Shown: piece by piece, positions 17,770 through 27,717 of the stretch
How positions within the stretch are numbered: position 1 is the stretch's first letter
Layout: each line of letters opens with the position of its first letter
NCBI RefSeq assembly: GCF_001806325.1
Contig: NZ_CP017580.1
Location: 310,001-374,000 of the forward strand
Length of the DNA: 64,000 nt
Direction: 5' to 3'
Source: Curtobacterium sp. BH-2-1-1
Lineage (GTDB): Bacteria; Actinomycetota; Actinomycetes; Actinomycetales; Microbacteriaceae
The notes under the pieces: model-generated
The model's database searches: none
What the model was told of the DNA's origin: nothing
What the model saw: the letters and a program-made list of their open reading frames with translations, nothing else
Translations under genes and position numbers: made by a program

Positions 17770-20700
17770 CTACGCGACCGCCGGCTCCGGCTCCGGGGCC
17801 CGCTTCTGCACGCGCTGGCCGACGACGGCGGAGACGCCGTCCTGCCGCATCGAGACCCCGTACAGCGCGTCGGCGATCTCCATCGTGCGCTTCTGGTGCG
17901 TGATCACGATGAGCTGCGACGACGCCCGCAGCCGCTCGAACACCGTCAGCAGCCGCCCGAGGTTGGCGTCGTCGAGCGCCGCCTCGACCTCGTCCATGAT
18001 GTAGAACGGCGACGGGCGGGCGGTGAAGATCGCCACGAGCAGCGCCACCGCGGCCAGGGACCGCTCGCCGCCGGACAGCAGGGTCAGCCGGTCGATCTTC
18101 TTGCCGGCGGGCTTCACCTGCACCTCGATGCCGGTGTTCAGCAGGTCGTCGGGGTTCGTCAGCGTGATCGACCCGGAGCCGCCGGGGAAGAGGATCGGGA
18201 AGATGACGTCGAACGCCTCCTTCGTGTCGTCGAACGCGGACTCGAAGATCGTCTGCATCTTCTGGTCGAGCTCGTCGATGATCGTCATGAGGTCGGTCCG
18301 GGTCTTCTGCAGGTCCTCGAGCTGCTCGGCGAGGAACGCGTGGCGCTGTTCGAGCGCCTGGAACTCCTCGAGCGCGAGCGGGTTGACCTTGCCGAGCTGG
18401 CCGAGGTCCCGCTCGGCCGCCTTGAGCCGTCGCTCCTGCTCGGCGCGCACGTACGGCACCGTCTCGACGTCGGCGGGGTCGACGTCCTCGGTGGCGTCGA
18501 ACTCGGGCAGGGCGGGGCCGCCCGGGAGCGTCGACTCGGCGTCGACCAGTTCGACCAGGTCGTCGTCGGCGTCGGTGGTCGGGTCGGGGTCGGGGTCGGT
18601 GGTCGGGTCGGCGTCGGTCGGCGAGTCGTCGGACTGGAGGCGCGGCTCGGCCCCGTCCTCTTCTGTCGCCTCCTGCACGGCGCCGTCCAGGGCCGTCCCC
18701 GCCGCGGCGGCAGCGGCCGCGCGCTCGGCGTCGCGGTGCTTCCGGGCGAGGACCCGGGGGTCGATCAGGACGTCCACCGGCACCGGCACGTGCGGCCCGT
18801 ACTCGGCGACGAGCACGGCCTCGACGAGCCCGAGCTCGCTCTGCGCCCGGTCGAGCACGCCGGACACGTGCAACTTCTTCTCGTAGATCTCCATCTCGAG
18901 CGAGTGCACGCCGTCGGTGATCGACTGGAGGCGGTCGCGGAGCTCGCGCTCCTCGTTCCGGATCGTCTGGAGCTCGGTGTTGCGCTTCGACCGCTCGGCC
19001 TCTTCGGTGGCGAGCTGCACGCGGGCCTCGGCGAGGGACCGGTCGACGGCACCGAGCAGCCCGGGCAGGTCGGCGAGCACGTCCTCGGCGACGGCGATCT
19101 GCCCACGGCGGATCACGGCGAGTCGTGCGGCCTCCGCCGCTGCGGCGCGTTCGGCCTCGAGCTGCCGCTCCAGCTGGTCGGCGCGGGTCCGCTCCGCACG
19201 GACACGCTCGCGGACGGTCTCGACCTGGATGCGCTGCTCGATCTCGGCGGCACGTGCGGCCTCGAGCGCGTCCTGCAGCCCGGGGCGCTCGGACGCGTCG
19301 ACGACGGGGCGCGGACGGTCGGCGAACTCCTGGCGTGCGCGTTCCGCCTCGGCCAGGGCCGCCTCGGCAGCCTCGACGGCGCCGTCGGTCTCGGCGAGGG
19401 CCGCGCGCAGTCGCTCGACCTCGGCGGCGGCGTTCTCCACCTTCGCGCGGGTCGACGCGCTGGTCCGGTCGTACTCCGCCTTCGCCCGGGCGTGGGCGCG
19501 CGAGGCCGCGTCCGCGTCGTCCGCCGCGCGACGTGCGTCCTCGACGGCGGTACGGGCGGCCTGGAGGCGCGTGGCCGCGTCCTCGGCGTCGCGCGCGATC
19601 GCGTCGCGGCGGGTCACGGCGTCGTCGCGTTCCGCGACGAGTTCGATGCGCGAGGTCACGCGCTCCCCGCCGCCCGTCACGCGGACCGCACGGACGAGGT
19701 CACCGGACCGCGTCACCACCGTGGCCTGCGGGGCGGCGGTGAGCACCGCCTCCAGGTCGACCCCGTCGGTGTCCGCGACCAGCGCGTCCCGCAGGATCGC
19801 GGCGATCGCCGGCGGACCCTGCACGAGGTCGAGTGCGCGGCGGACCCCGGCCGGGAGCCGCTCGGGCAGTCCGGACGGCGGGGCGTCGGCGTCCGCGACC
19901 ACGACGTCGATGCGTCCGATGTCCTCGGTGCGGGCGTGCGCGACGGCGTCGAGCGCGACGGACCGGTCGACGGCGAGGACGGCGTCGGCGAGCCCGTCGA
20001 GGGCGATCGCGATCGCCCCCTCGAACCCGGGCGTCACGCTGAGACGGTCCGCGAGGCGACCCACGATGCCGTCGCGCCCGGCCTCGATGAGCGCCTGCGA
20101 ACCGTCACGGACGTCGATCGACATGCCGAGCGCGGCGACACGGGCGTCCAGGGCGTCCCGTTCGCGCTCGAGGGCGTGCAGGCGGTCACGGAGTTCGTCA
20201 CGCGCCGCCTGGGCCGCTTCCTGCTGCTCGCGGGCGGTCTCGAGCGCGGCGGTCAGCGCGTCCTCGTCGATGCCCTCGGACGGGTCCGCGCCGAGTTCGG
20301 CGAGGGCCGCAGCCGCCCGTTCGGACCGCTCCCCCGCCTCGGCCAGCGCCCGCTCGCGCCGTTCCCGGTCGGCCACCGCGGAGCCGCGTTTCGACGTCGC
20401 CACGTCCACCGCGGACCCGAGGCGCTGGGCCTCGAGGTCGTGCTGCGAGACGAGGGCTGCCTGGGCGGCGATCCGTTCGTCGAGGGCGTCGAGCGCCGCA
20501 CGGGCCGCCTGCACCCGCTGCGCCGCCACGGCCGTGCCGCCGGTCATCTCCGCCGCCTGCGCCTCGAGCCGGTCCGCTTCGTACCGGACGCCCTGCACCT
20601 GCTCCGGCGTGATCGTGGGGCCCTGCTGCGGTGCGTCGGCTTGCTGGGCGAGGAACATCAGGCGCTGGTTCGCCAGGCTCGACAGGCCGCGGAGCCGCTC

Positions 20701-21585
20701 CTGCACGCTCTCCAGCCGGTGCACCACCGTGCGGGCGCGGTCGACGTCGTCGCCGACCATGCTCTGCTCGACGTGCTGCTGGCGGGCACGGGTCTGGTCG
20801 AGCCGTTCCTGCAGCACGATGCGCTCGGACTTGCGGCCGGCCTCGACCTCCTGGTGCTCGTGGAGCTCGCGGCGCAGGCGGACGACGTCGTCGGCGAGGA
20901 TGCGGGCCTTGGCGTCACGGGCGACCGCGGCGACCGACTGGGCCTTGCGCGCGACCTCGGCCTGGCGTCCGAGGGGCTTCAGCTGGCGGCGGATCTCCCC
21001 CGCGAGGTCGGACAGGCGCGTCAGGTTCGTCTGCATCGCGTCGAGCTTGCGGAGGGTCTTCTCCTTGCGCCGACGGTGCTTCAGGATGCCCGCGGCCTCC
21101 TCGATGAAGCCACGGCGGTCCTCGGGCGTCGCGTGCAGGACCTTGTCGAGCTGGCCCTGGCCGACGATGACGTGCATCTCACGGCCGAGGCCGGTGTCGC
21201 TCAGGAGCTCCTGGACGTCGAGCAGACGGCAGTTCTCGCCGTTGATCGCGTACTCGCTGCCGCCGTTGCGGAAGAGCGTGCGGGAGATCGTGACCTCGGA
21301 GTACTCGATCGGCAGCAGGCCGTCGGCGTTGTCGATCGTCAGCAGCACCTGCGCACGGCCGAGCGGACCGCGCGTCGAGGTGCCCGCGAAGATGACGTCC
21401 TCCATCTTGCCGCCACGGAGGGTCTTCGCCCCCTGCTCCCCCATCACCCAGGCGAGGGCGTCCACGACGTTGGACTTGCCGGAGCCGTTCGGGCCGACGA
21501 TGCACGTGACGCCCGGTTCGAACGCGAACGTCGTCGGCTGCGCGAAGGACTTGAACCCCTTGATGGTCAGGCTCTTCAAGTACAT
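17770..21585 (-). CDS. smc: chromosome segregation ATPase SMC
   Basis: Large condensin subunit of 1271 aa. Head N-half has Walker A GPNGSGKSNVVDALAW; two coiled-coil arms flank a hinge near residues 490-640 (GIVGRLADRLSVTPGFEGAI). Head C-half has the signature LLSGGERSLAAVALL and Walker B PFYIMDEVEAALDD. It extrudes DNA loops and organises origins with ScpAB, which are not in this window. An acidic Asp/Thr/Pro-rich insertion at about 975-1030 near the C-terminal head is absent from typical SMCs. It contains short repeats (DPTTD) and one arm of the dispersed palindrome. It follows mutM by 32 bp and likely shares its transcript. Confidence 0.97.
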   Translation of the reverse strand: MYLKSLTIKGFKSFAQPTTFAFEPGVTCIVGPNGSGKSNVVDALAWVMGEQGAKTLRGGKMEDVIFAGTSTRGPLGRAQVLLTIDNADGLLPIEYSEVTISRTLFRNGGSEYAINGENCRLLDVQELLSDTGLGREMHVIVGQGQLDKVLHATPEDRRGFIEEAAGILKHRRRKEKTLRKLDAMQTNLTRLSDLAGEIRRQLKPLGRQAEVARKAQSVAAVARDAKARILADDVVRLRRELHEHQEVEAGRKSERIVLQERLDQTRARQQHVEQSMVGDDVDRARTVVHRLESVQERLRGLSSLANQRLMFLAQQADAPQQGPTITPEQVQGVRYEADRLEAQAAEMTGGTAVAAQRVQAARAALDALDERIAAQAALVSQHDLEAQRLGSAVDVATSKRGSAVADRERRERALAEAGERSERAAAALAELGADPSEGIDEDALTAALETAREQQEAAQAARDELRDRLHALERERDALDARVAALGMSIDVRDGSQALIEAGRDGIVGRLADRLSVTPGFEGAIAIALDGLADAVLAVDRSVALDAVAHARTEDIGRIDVVVADADAPPSGLPERLPAGVRRALDLVQGPPAIAAILRDALVADTDGVDLEAVLTAAPQATVVTRSGDLVRAVRVTGGGERVTSRIELVAERDDAVTRRDAIARDAEDAATRLQAARTAVEDARRAADDADAASRAHARAKAEYDRTSASTRAKVENAAAEVERLRAALAETDGAVEAAEAALAEAERARQEFADRPRPVVDASERPGLQDALEAARAAEIEQRIQVETVRERVRAERTRADQLERQLEAERAAAAEAARLAVIRRGQIAVAEDVLADLPGLLGAVDRSLAEARVQLATEEAERSKRNTELQTIRNEERELRDRLQSITDGVHSLEMEIYEKKLHVSGVLDRAQSELGLVEAVLVAEYGPHVPVPVDVLIDPRVLARKHRDAERAAAAAAAGTALDGAVQEATEEDGAEPRLQSDDSPTDADPTTDPDPDPTTDADDDLVELVDAESTLPGGPALPEFDATEDVDPADVETVPYVRAEQERRLKAAERDLGQLGKVNPLALEEFQALEQRHAFLAEQLEDLQKTRTDLMTIIDELDQKMQTIFESAFDDTKEAFDVIFPILFPGGSGSITLTNPDDLLNTGIEVQVKPAGKKIDRLTLLSGGERSLAAVALLVAIFTARPSPFYIMDEVEAALDDANLGRLLTVFERLRASSQLIVITHQKRTMEIADALYGVSMRQDGVSAVVGQRVQKRAPEPEPAVA

Positions 21586-21617
21586 GCGGTCTCCGGATGC
21601 TCTGGTTGGGCGTCAGG

Positions 21618-22589
21618 CTAACGCGTACGACGGCGTGGGCGTGGTTGGCACACGGGGCAGATGTGGCTCGATCGGTTCATGAAGGCCTCACGCACGATCG
21701 TGGTGCCGCACCGGGGGCACGGCTTCCCCTGCTGCCCGTACACGTGCAACCGCTGCGAGAAGTACCCGGACTGCCCGTTCACGTTGACGTACTGCGCGTC
21801 GAAGCTCGTGCCGCCGTCCTCCAGCGCACGGCCGAGGACGTGCCGCACCTCGGCCAGGAGGCCGTGCAGGTCGGCGCGGGTCAGCCGCTCGGCCGGGCGG
21901 TCGTAGTGCAGCCTGGCCGCCCAGAGGGACTCGTCGGCGTAGATGTTCCCGATGCCGCTCACGACGCCCTGGTCGAGCAGGACGCGCTTGATGCCGCTCG
22001 AGCGCTTCCGGGCGGCGGCGATGAAGCGATCGTCGTCGAACGCGGGGTCGAGCGGGTCGCGGGCGATGTGCGACACCTGCTTCGGGATGCTCCGGCGCCA
22101 CACGGCGTCGGGATCGACCTCGTCGACGTGTCCGGCGGAACCGGCCGGCGCCCCGTCGATCGTCGGGACCATCTCGTCGATCGCCATCGAGCCGAACGTG
22201 CGCTGGTCGACGAACTCGAGCTCGACCGGGGGCTCCGGGGAGCCGTCGCGGTCGGTGCCGGTGGGCTGGACGTCGAGGAGGATCCGTCGGTGCTTCGCCG
22301 CCTCGCGCCCACGGCCGAGCAGGATCTGACCGCTCATGCCGAGGTGGGCCACGAGGGCCTCGGGTCGGTCGCCCTCGTACTCGGGCTGCAGGGGCATCCA
22401 GAGGAACTTGCCACGACGGACCGCGGCGGCGATGGTGCGACCGGTCAGGCGGTCGGCGAAGTCCTCGGCCGGACCGTCGTGCCGGGTCAGTGCCCGGTCG
22501 TCGACGACGTCCACGTGCAGGACCCGCGCGCCGCTGACGGCGGGTTCGAGGCCGGCGCGGACGACCTCGACCTCGGGCAGTTCGGGCAC
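21618..22589 (-). CDS. mutM: formamidopyrimidine-DNA glycosylase MutM/Fpg
   Basis: Removes 8-oxoguanine and ring-opened purines and nicks the abasic site. Starts MPELPEVEVVRAGLEP; the Pro directly after the initiator Met is the catalytic nucleophile. Central helix-two-turn-helix with GIGNIYADESLW, and a C-terminal zinc finger (CPRCG ... CPVC, near 290-316). The 323-aa length is slightly long because of a loop at 95-150 rich in Asp/Gly. Its start is 4 nt after the rnc stop, so it belongs to the rpmF-rnc-mutM-smc transcription unit. Confidence 0.96.
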   Translation of the reverse strand: MPELPEVEVVRAGLEPAVSGARVLHVDVVDDRALTRHDGPAEDFADRLTGRTIAAAVRRGKFLWMPLQPEYEGDRPEALVAHLGMSGQILLGRGREAAKHRRILLDVQPTGTDRDGSPEPPVELEFVDQRTFGSMAIDEMVPTIDGAPAGSAGHVDEVDPDAVWRRSIPKQVSHIARDPLDPAFDDDRFIAAARKRSSGIKRVLLDQGVVSGIGNIYADESLWAARLHYDRPAERLTRADLHGLLAEVRHVLGRALEDGGTSFDAQYVNVNGQSGYFSQRLHVYGQQGKPCPRCGTTIVREAFMNRSSHICPVCQPRPRRRTR

Positions 22590-22593
22590 GCGG

Positions 22594-23319
22594 TCAGGCC
22601 GCCCGGCCGGAGAGCTGCGTCCACGCCTGGAGCGCCGCTGCCATCTCGGCGGTCTTCTTGCTCGACCCGGTGCCGGTGGAGACGTCCTCGCCCTGGAGCA
22701 CGACCGTGGCGTGGAAGGTCTTGTCGTGGTCGGGACCGGCCTCGGTCACGCGGTACGACGGGTTGCCGAGCGACAGGCTCGACGCGAGTTCCTGCAGGCT
22801 CGTCTTCGGGTCCATCGCAGCGCCGAAGCGGTCCGGGTCGATGAGGAGCGGTTCGACCAGCCGGAGCACCAGCGCGGTCGCCGGGTCGGGGCCGGCGGAG
22901 AGGTAGGTCGCGCCGATCACGGCCTCGACCGTGTCGGCGAGGATCGACGACTTGTCGCGGCCGCCGGTCTGCTCTTCACCCTTGCCGAGCCGGAGGTACT
23001 GTCCGAGCCCGATCATGCGGGCGATCTCGGCGAGGGCGACCGTCGACACCAGGCTCGCGCGCCGCTTGGCGAGGTCGCCTTCGTCGAGGTCGGGGAAGGA
23101 CCGGTAGAGCTTCACGGTCACGGCCTGGCCGAGGATCGAGTCCCCGAGGAACTCGAGGCGTTCGTTGTGCCCGATGCCACCGTGCTCGTACGCGTACGAG
23201 CGGTGGGTCAGGGCGAGCTGCAGGAGCTCGAGGTCGATGTCGGCCCCGAGGATGCCCTGCAGACGAACGACGTCCGGCCCCACGGGGCGGGACCCCGTGG
23301 CGCCGGACGTCGCTGTCAT
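22594..23319 (-). CDS. rnc: ribonuclease III
   Basis: Double-strand RNA endonuclease of 241 aa for rRNA and mRNA processing. The catalytic domain has the signature NERLEFLGDSIL and the second acidic site DTVEAVIGATYL. The C-terminal dsRNA-binding domain (about 165-235) shows KTSLQELASSLSLGNPSYRV and the AEMAAALQAW helix. It lies between rpmF and mutM, in the order common in actinobacteria. Confidence 0.96.
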   Translation of the reverse strand: MTATSGATGSRPVGPDVVRLQGILGADIDLELLQLALTHRSYAYEHGGIGHNERLEFLGDSILGQAVTVKLYRSFPDLDEGDLAKRRASLVSTVALAEIARMIGLGQYLRLGKGEEQTGGRDKSSILADTVEAVIGATYLSAGPDPATALVLRLVEPLLIDPDRFGAAMDPKTSLQELASSLSLGNPSYRVTEAGPDHDKTFHATVVLQGEDVSTGTGSSKKTAEMAAALQAWTQLSGRAA

Positions 23320-23332
23320 GCGTGTGGTCCGA

Positions 23333-23536
23333 TCAGACGTCGGCGACCTTGCGGCCCTTGTACTCCATGTACAGGGGCGTGCCGGCGGAGTCCTCGACGA
23401 CCTTCGCGCGGTGCGGGAGGCTGTAGGTGACCTTGCCGTTCTCGATCGTCTTCACGAGCTGGACCGGCGCGGCCTTCCACTGCGAACGACGGGCGTGCGT
23501 GTTGGCACGGGACTGCTTGCGCTTGGGAACGGCCAT
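23333..23536 (-). CDS. rpmF: 50S ribosomal protein L32
   Basis: A 67-aa basic protein beginning [20 protein letters not shown], the L32 hallmark. The version lacks the four zinc-binding cysteines found in some L32 proteins, so it is the Cys-less (C-) type. It follows the DUF177 gene, its usual partner, by 47 bp. AAAGAG-like ribosome site upstream. Confidence 0.97.
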   Translation of the reverse strand: MAVPKRKQSRANTHARRSQWKAAPVQLVKTIENGKVTYSLPHRAKVVEDSAGTPLYMEYKGRKVADV

Positions 23537-23583
23537 GGTGGTTCTCTTTCGGTTGGTCGGTGGTCAGTGGCGAGGGGCGGCGG

Positions 23584-24207
23584 TCAGTCGGCCTGGTCGG
23601 CGTCGGACCGCTCCTGACCCTCGGTGGTCTGGGGCGTGGTCGTGCTGGCTGCGTCGGTGTCCTCGCCGCCGCTCGTCGCGTCGTCGAGGGTGATGCCGCT
23701 CAGCGCAGCCCACCGCGGGTCCAGGACCTCGTGAGCACGCTGCTCGCCGATGTCGGCCAGTCGCTCGCCCGTCACCGGGTCGAGGCCTGGGCAGTCCGGT
23801 CGGCAGACCGGCTGGAACGGCAGCGCCAGCACCACCGCATCTCGAACGACCTGTTCACAATCCACGTGGTCATCGTGAACGAAGAAGTCGAAATCCTCCG
23901 AGGCATCATACGCGAACAGCTCGGCGAAATCGACCTCGACGGGCTCGCTGATGTCGATGAGGCACCGGGAGCACTCGCCCTCGGCCTCGGCGCTGGCGTG
24001 CCCGGAGACGAGGACGCCCTCGTGCAGGCCCTCGAGCCGGAGGTCGATGTGCATCTCGGCGCCTTCGCGGACGGAGATGACACCCGCTCCCATCGCATCC
24101 GGCACCGCGATGTCGAGCGAGTGCTCGCGCATCTCGCCCGGCCGGTGCGCGAGGTCGCGCACGCGCAGGGCGTAGGGGCTGTTCACGTGGGAAGACACGA
24201 TCGACAA
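23584..24207 (-). CDS. DUF177 (YceD) protein linked to rRNA/ribosome maturation
   Basis: Protein of 207 aa of the YceD/DUF177 family, which nearly always precedes rpmF and has been tied to 23S rRNA processing. It has the family cysteines in EGECSRCLIDI (about 78-81) and later in CRPDCPGL, which could bind metal, and the conserved acidic DFAELFAYD. The last 35 residues are Asp/Thr-rich and disordered. It starts divergently near coaD's end, with a short 66-bp gap. Confidence 0.85.
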   Translation of the reverse strand: MSIVSSHVNSPYALRVRDLAHRPGEMREHSLDIAVPDAMGAGVISVREGAEMHIDLRLEGLHEGVLVSGHASAEAEGECSRCLIDISEPVEVDFAELFAYDASEDFDFFVHDDHVDCEQVVRDAVVLALPFQPVCRPDCPGLDPVTGERLADIGEQRAHEVLDPRWAALSGITLDDATSGGEDTDAASTTTPQTTEGQERSDADQAD

Positions 24208-24273
24208 GCCTACATCGCTCGGGCCTGCGAGTCGAGGCGGGGGCGGGCGTGTCCGGTTCCGTGCGTCCGGCGC

Positions 24274-24768
24274 TCAGCGCCCGGTGTGCTCGTGGAGGGC
24301 CGCCGCGACCACCTGCGGCACGTACGGGGTCACGTCGCCGCCGAGGGACGCCACCTGACGGATGAGCGAGCTCGACACGTGGGCGCGGGCGGCCTCGGGC
24401 AGCAGGAACACCGTCTCGACGTCGGCGAGGTGGCGGTTCATGATCGCCATCGGGGTCTCGTACGCGACGTCCTCGCCGGATCGGACGCCCTTGACGAGGA
24501 CCTTCGCACCGACCTGCCGGCAGTAGTCGACGAGCAACCCCGAGGTCCACTCCCCGACCCGGACGTTGTCGGACACGCCCGTCTCGACGAGCGACTCCTC
24601 GATGAGGCGGACACGGTCGACCGCGTCGAACATCGCGGGCCGCTTGTCAGGGTTGTGCACGACGAGCACGTGCACCTCGTCGAAGAGCCCCGCCGCACGC
24701 CCGATCACGTCGAGGTGCCCGAGGGTCACGGGATCGAAGGAACCGGGGACCACCGCGATCTGCGCCAT
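24274..24768 (-). CDS. coaD: phosphopantetheine adenylyltransferase CoaD
   Basis: Fourth step of CoA synthesis: AMP transfer to 4'-phosphopantetheine. The 164-aa protein has the nucleotidyltransferase motif [13 protein letters not shown] (9-21), [12 protein letters not shown], and the C-terminal [10 protein letters not shown] signature. I placed the start at ATG 24766-24768 ([10 protein letters not shown]) because the residues then match family length, although no strong ribosome site precedes it. It lies 20 bp after recG and is probably coupled to it. Confidence 0.95.
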   Translation of the reverse strand: MAQIAVVPGSFDPVTLGHLDVIGRAAGLFDEVHVLVVHNPDKRPAMFDAVDRVRLIEESLVETGVSDNVRVGEWTSGLLVDYCRQVGAKVLVKGVRSGEDVAYETPMAIMNRHLADVETVFLLPEAARAHVSSSLIRQVASLGGDVTPYVPQVVAAALHEHTGR

Positions 24769-24788
24769 GCCAGCGACGATACCGGCGT

Positions 24789-27011
24789 TCAGTTCTTGCC
24801 GAGGAACGCGGCGTCGGACTCGTCGAGCCGCCGGGCCAGGGCTTCGCGGAGCGCGGGGTGCCCGTCGAGCTGCGGATCGGGCTCCAGCACGCGCTCGGCT
24901 TCCTCGCGCGCGTCGACGATGAGGTCGGCGTGCTCCACGACGCGCAGGAGGTTGAGCGACGACCGCCCGCCCGACTGCCGTTCGCCCAGCACGTCGCCCT
25001 CGCGCCGGAGCTCGAGGTCGACCCGCGCGAGCTCGAACCCGTCGTCGGACGCCGACACCGCGTCGACCCGTTCCCGCGAGGTCGTCTCGGCCTCGGCCGC
25101 GGTCACGAGCAGGCACACGCCGGCGTACTGGCCGCGGCCGATGCGCCCGCGGAGCTGGTGGAGCTGCGAGACGCCGAACCGGTCGGCGTCGAGCACGGCC
25201 ATCATCGAGGCGTTCGGCACGTCGACGCCGACCTCGATCACGGTCGTGGCCACGAGCACGTCGACCGTTCCGGCCGCGAAGGAGGTCATCACGCGGTCCT
25301 TCTCGTCCGCCGTCATGCGGCCGTGCAGGACCTCGATCCGGCGGTCGGCGAGGACCGGCATCGTCCGCATCCGTTCCGCCGTGGCGAGCACGGTGGCCGG
25401 GGCGCGCTTCGGGGCGTCGTCGTTCGCCGGGTCGGGCTCGCCGTCGTCTTCCGTGTGGGCGTCGTCGATCGCCGGGCACACCACGAAGGCCTGTCGGCCG
25501 TCGGCGAGTTCCTCGGCCATGCGGGTCCAGATGCGGGACTCCCAGCCCGGGTGCTCGGCGAGCGGGACCGTGAAGGTCTCGACGCCGGCGCGGCCGGAGG
25601 GCAGCCCGGTGATCGTCGAGACGTCGAGGTCGCCGAACACCGTCATCGCCACCGTGCGCGGGATGGGCGTCGCGGTGAGGACGAGCACGTGCGGCGGTGT
25701 GGCCCCCTTCGTGCGGAGGGCCTCGCGCTGTTCGACCCCGAAGCGGTGCTGCTCGTCCACCACGACGAGGCCGAGCTCGGCGAAGTCGACCCGGTCGCCG
25801 AGGAGCGCGTGCGTGCCGACCACGAGCCGCGAGCTGCCGGACGCCGCCGCGAGCAGGGCCCGCCGCCGTTCGTCCGTCGACTGCGACCCCGTGAGGATCA
25901 CCGGCCGGAGCTCGGCCGCGAGGTCGGGGCCGAGGAACTTCACGATCGACCGGAGGTGCTGCGCCGCGAGGACCTCGGTCGGGGCGATGAGCGCCGACTG
26001 CCCGCCGGACTCGGCCACGGTGAGCATCGCCCGGATCGCCACGAGGGTCTTGCCGGAGCCGACCTCGCCCTGTACGAGGCGGTGCATCGGCCAGTCCGCC
26101 GCCAAGTCGTGGGCGATCTCGGCGCCGACCGACCGCTGGTCGTCCGTGAGCGTGAACGGCAGCGTGGCGTCGAAGCGTTCGAGGATCCCGCCGGGCACGG
26201 CGGAGCGCGGCGTGGCGGCGGTGGCGCGCGCGGCGATCCGGCGCTGCACGAGGGCGGTCTGGAGCACGAACGCCTCGCGGTAGCGGAGGGCGTCCTGCGC
26301 GCGCTTGAAGTCCGCGACCTTCTCGGGACGGTGCAGGAGTTCGAGGGCCTTGCGGAACGGCACGAGGTCGAGCCGGGTCCGCACCCGGGCGGGGATCGGG
26401 TCCGGGACGTCGGGCAGCGTGTCGAGCACGATCGCCATCGACTTGGCGATCTGCCACGAGGTCAGCGTCGACGTCGCCGGGTAGATCGGGATCGGCTGGC
26501 GGGAGAAGCGGATGGCTTCCTCGGACTCGGGGTCCGCCGTCGCCCGGGGGTCGTCGCGGTCGAACAGCTCGTAGTCGGGGTGGGCGAGCTGCCGTGCGCC
26601 GCGGTAGTCGCCGACCTTGCCGGAGAAGATGCCGCGGGCACCGGGCACGAGGTCCTTCGTCCGCCAGCCCTGATTGAAGAACGTCAGGGTGAGCAGCCCC
26701 TTGCCGTCGCCGATCTTGGCTTCGAGGATCGAGCCGCGGCGCGCACGCATCGTCCGTTCGCGGACGTCGACGACCTCGGCCACGATCGTCACCGACTCGC
26801 CGATCGCGAGGGAGTCGAGCGCGGTCAGGGCACCGCGTTCGGCGTAGCGCCGGGGTGCGTGCTCGAGGAACTCGCCGACCGTGCGGTACCCGAACGCCTT
26901 CTCGATCGCGCTCGCCGTCCGTCCGCCGAGGACGGTCGACAACCGCGCGTCGAGCGGTGCGGGGCCGAGGTCCGGCACCGCCGGCTCGGTTGTCGTTCCG
27001 GTCGTGACCAC
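24789..27011 (-). CDS. recG: ATP-dependent DNA helicase RecG
   Basis: Branch-migration helicase of 740 aa that remodels stalled forks. An N-terminal wedge/OB domain (about 50-160) is followed by the SF2 helicase: Walker [19 protein letters not shown] box [20 protein letters not shown], and QLRGRIGRG as motif VI. An acidic loop of about 20 residues ([17 protein letters not shown]) sits between helicase motifs, as in other actinobacterial RecG proteins. It is divergent from rsmD. Confidence 0.96.
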   Translation of the reverse strand: MVTTGTTTEPAVPDLGPAPLDARLSTVLGGRTASAIEKAFGYRTVGEFLEHAPRRYAERGALTALDSLAIGESVTIVAEVVDVRERTMRARRGSILEAKIGDGKGLLTLTFFNQGWRTKDLVPGARGIFSGKVGDYRGARQLAHPDYELFDRDDPRATADPESEEAIRFSRQPIPIYPATSTLTSWQIAKSMAIVLDTLPDVPDPIPARVRTRLDLVPFRKALELLHRPEKVADFKRAQDALRYREAFVLQTALVQRRIAARATAATPRSAVPGGILERFDATLPFTLTDDQRSVGAEIAHDLAADWPMHRLVQGEVGSGKTLVAIRAMLTVAESGGQSALIAPTEVLAAQHLRSIVKFLGPDLAAELRPVILTGSQSTDERRRALLAAASGSSRLVVGTHALLGDRVDFAELGLVVVDEQHRFGVEQREALRTKGATPPHVLVLTATPIPRTVAMTVFGDLDVSTITGLPSGRAGVETFTVPLAEHPGWESRIWTRMAEELADGRQAFVVCPAIDDAHTEDDGEPDPANDDAPKRAPATVLATAERMRTMPVLADRRIEVLHGRMTADEKDRVMTSFAAGTVDVLVATTVIEVGVDVPNASMMAVLDADRFGVSQLHQLRGRIGRGQYAGVCLLVTAAEAETTSRERVDAVSASDDGFELARVDLELRREGDVLGERQSGGRSSLNLLRVVEHADLIVDAREEAERVLEPDPQLDGHPALREALARRLDESDAAFLGKN

Positions 27012-27107
27012 ACGTCAACGGTACCCGGCGGCACCGACGCGATCCGCGCCTCCTGGACCGCCTGTGGAGAACGCCTGGAGCACCCGGCGGCCCGCTACGG
27101 TGGCTGC

Positions 27108-27671
27108 ATGACCCGCATCATCGCCGGCGCCGCCGGCTCCACGACGCTCCGGGTGCCGAAGTCCGGCACCCGGCCGACGAGCGACCGGGTGCGCGAGGCG
27201 CTGTTCTCGTCGCTCGAGGCACGCGGGCTCGTCGACGACACCTCCGTCGCGGACCTGTACGCCGGCACGGGCGCCCTCGGGCTCGAGGCGGCGTCCCGCG
27301 GTGCGGTCGAGGTCGTGCTCGTCGACCGTGCGTCGGCGGCGGCGCAGGCCTGCCGGGCGAACGCGAAGGCCGTGCAGCAGCGGGTTCCCGGCGTGCGGAT
27401 CGACGTGCAGCCGCAGCCGGTGCTCGGGTACCTGCGCGGCACCGTCCGGACGTTCGACCTGGTGTTCATCGACCCGCCGTACGACGTCACCGAGCACGAG
27501 CTGGCCGAGGTGCTCGAGACGCTCGTGCCCCGGCTCACGGCGGCCGCGGTGGTGGTCGTGGAGCGGAGCAAGCGCTCCCCCGAGCCGACGTGGCCCGCGG
27601 GGCTCGAGCCGTTCAGCAAGCGGAGCTACGGCGAGACCGTCGCGTGGGAGGCCGTGGTCGCCGCCGCCTGA
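27108..27671 (+). CDS. rsmD: 16S rRNA (guanine(966)-N(2))-methyltransferase RsmD
   Basis: SAM-dependent enzyme of 187 aa that modifies G966 of 16S rRNA. Begins [20 protein letters not shown] motif I is [17 protein letters not shown] and the catalytic motif is [12 protein letters not shown] 27108 fits family length. It is on the opposite strand to its usual partners recG and thiL. Its stop lies inside the first unit of a 21-bp tandem repeat. Confidence 0.95.
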   Translation: MTRIIAGAAGSTTLRVPKSGTRPTSDRVREALFSSLEARGLVDDTSVADLYAGTGALGLEAASRGAVEVVLVDRASAAAQACRANAKAVQQRVPGVRIDVQPQPVLGYLRGTVRTFDLVFIDPPYDVTEHELAEVLETLVPRLTAAAVVVVERSKRSPEPTWPAGLEPFSKRSYGETVAWEAVVAAA

Positions 27672-27709
27672 CGCCGCGCCCGCGCCCGCTGACGCCGCGC
27701 CCGCGCCCG
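27668..27709. repeat. 21-bp direct repeat, two units
   Basis: Identical units at 27668-27688 and 27689-27709, overlapping the rsmD stop. The same unit length occurs in the VOC gene and at 41301-41342, with different sequences. Confidence 0.8.
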
Positions 27710-27717
27710 CGAACCGG

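Noticed and set aside
17896..21621. Plus-strand protein of 1241 aa opposite smc
   Set aside because: Antisense shadow of the coiled-coil coding frame; low complexity and no ribosome site or family signature.
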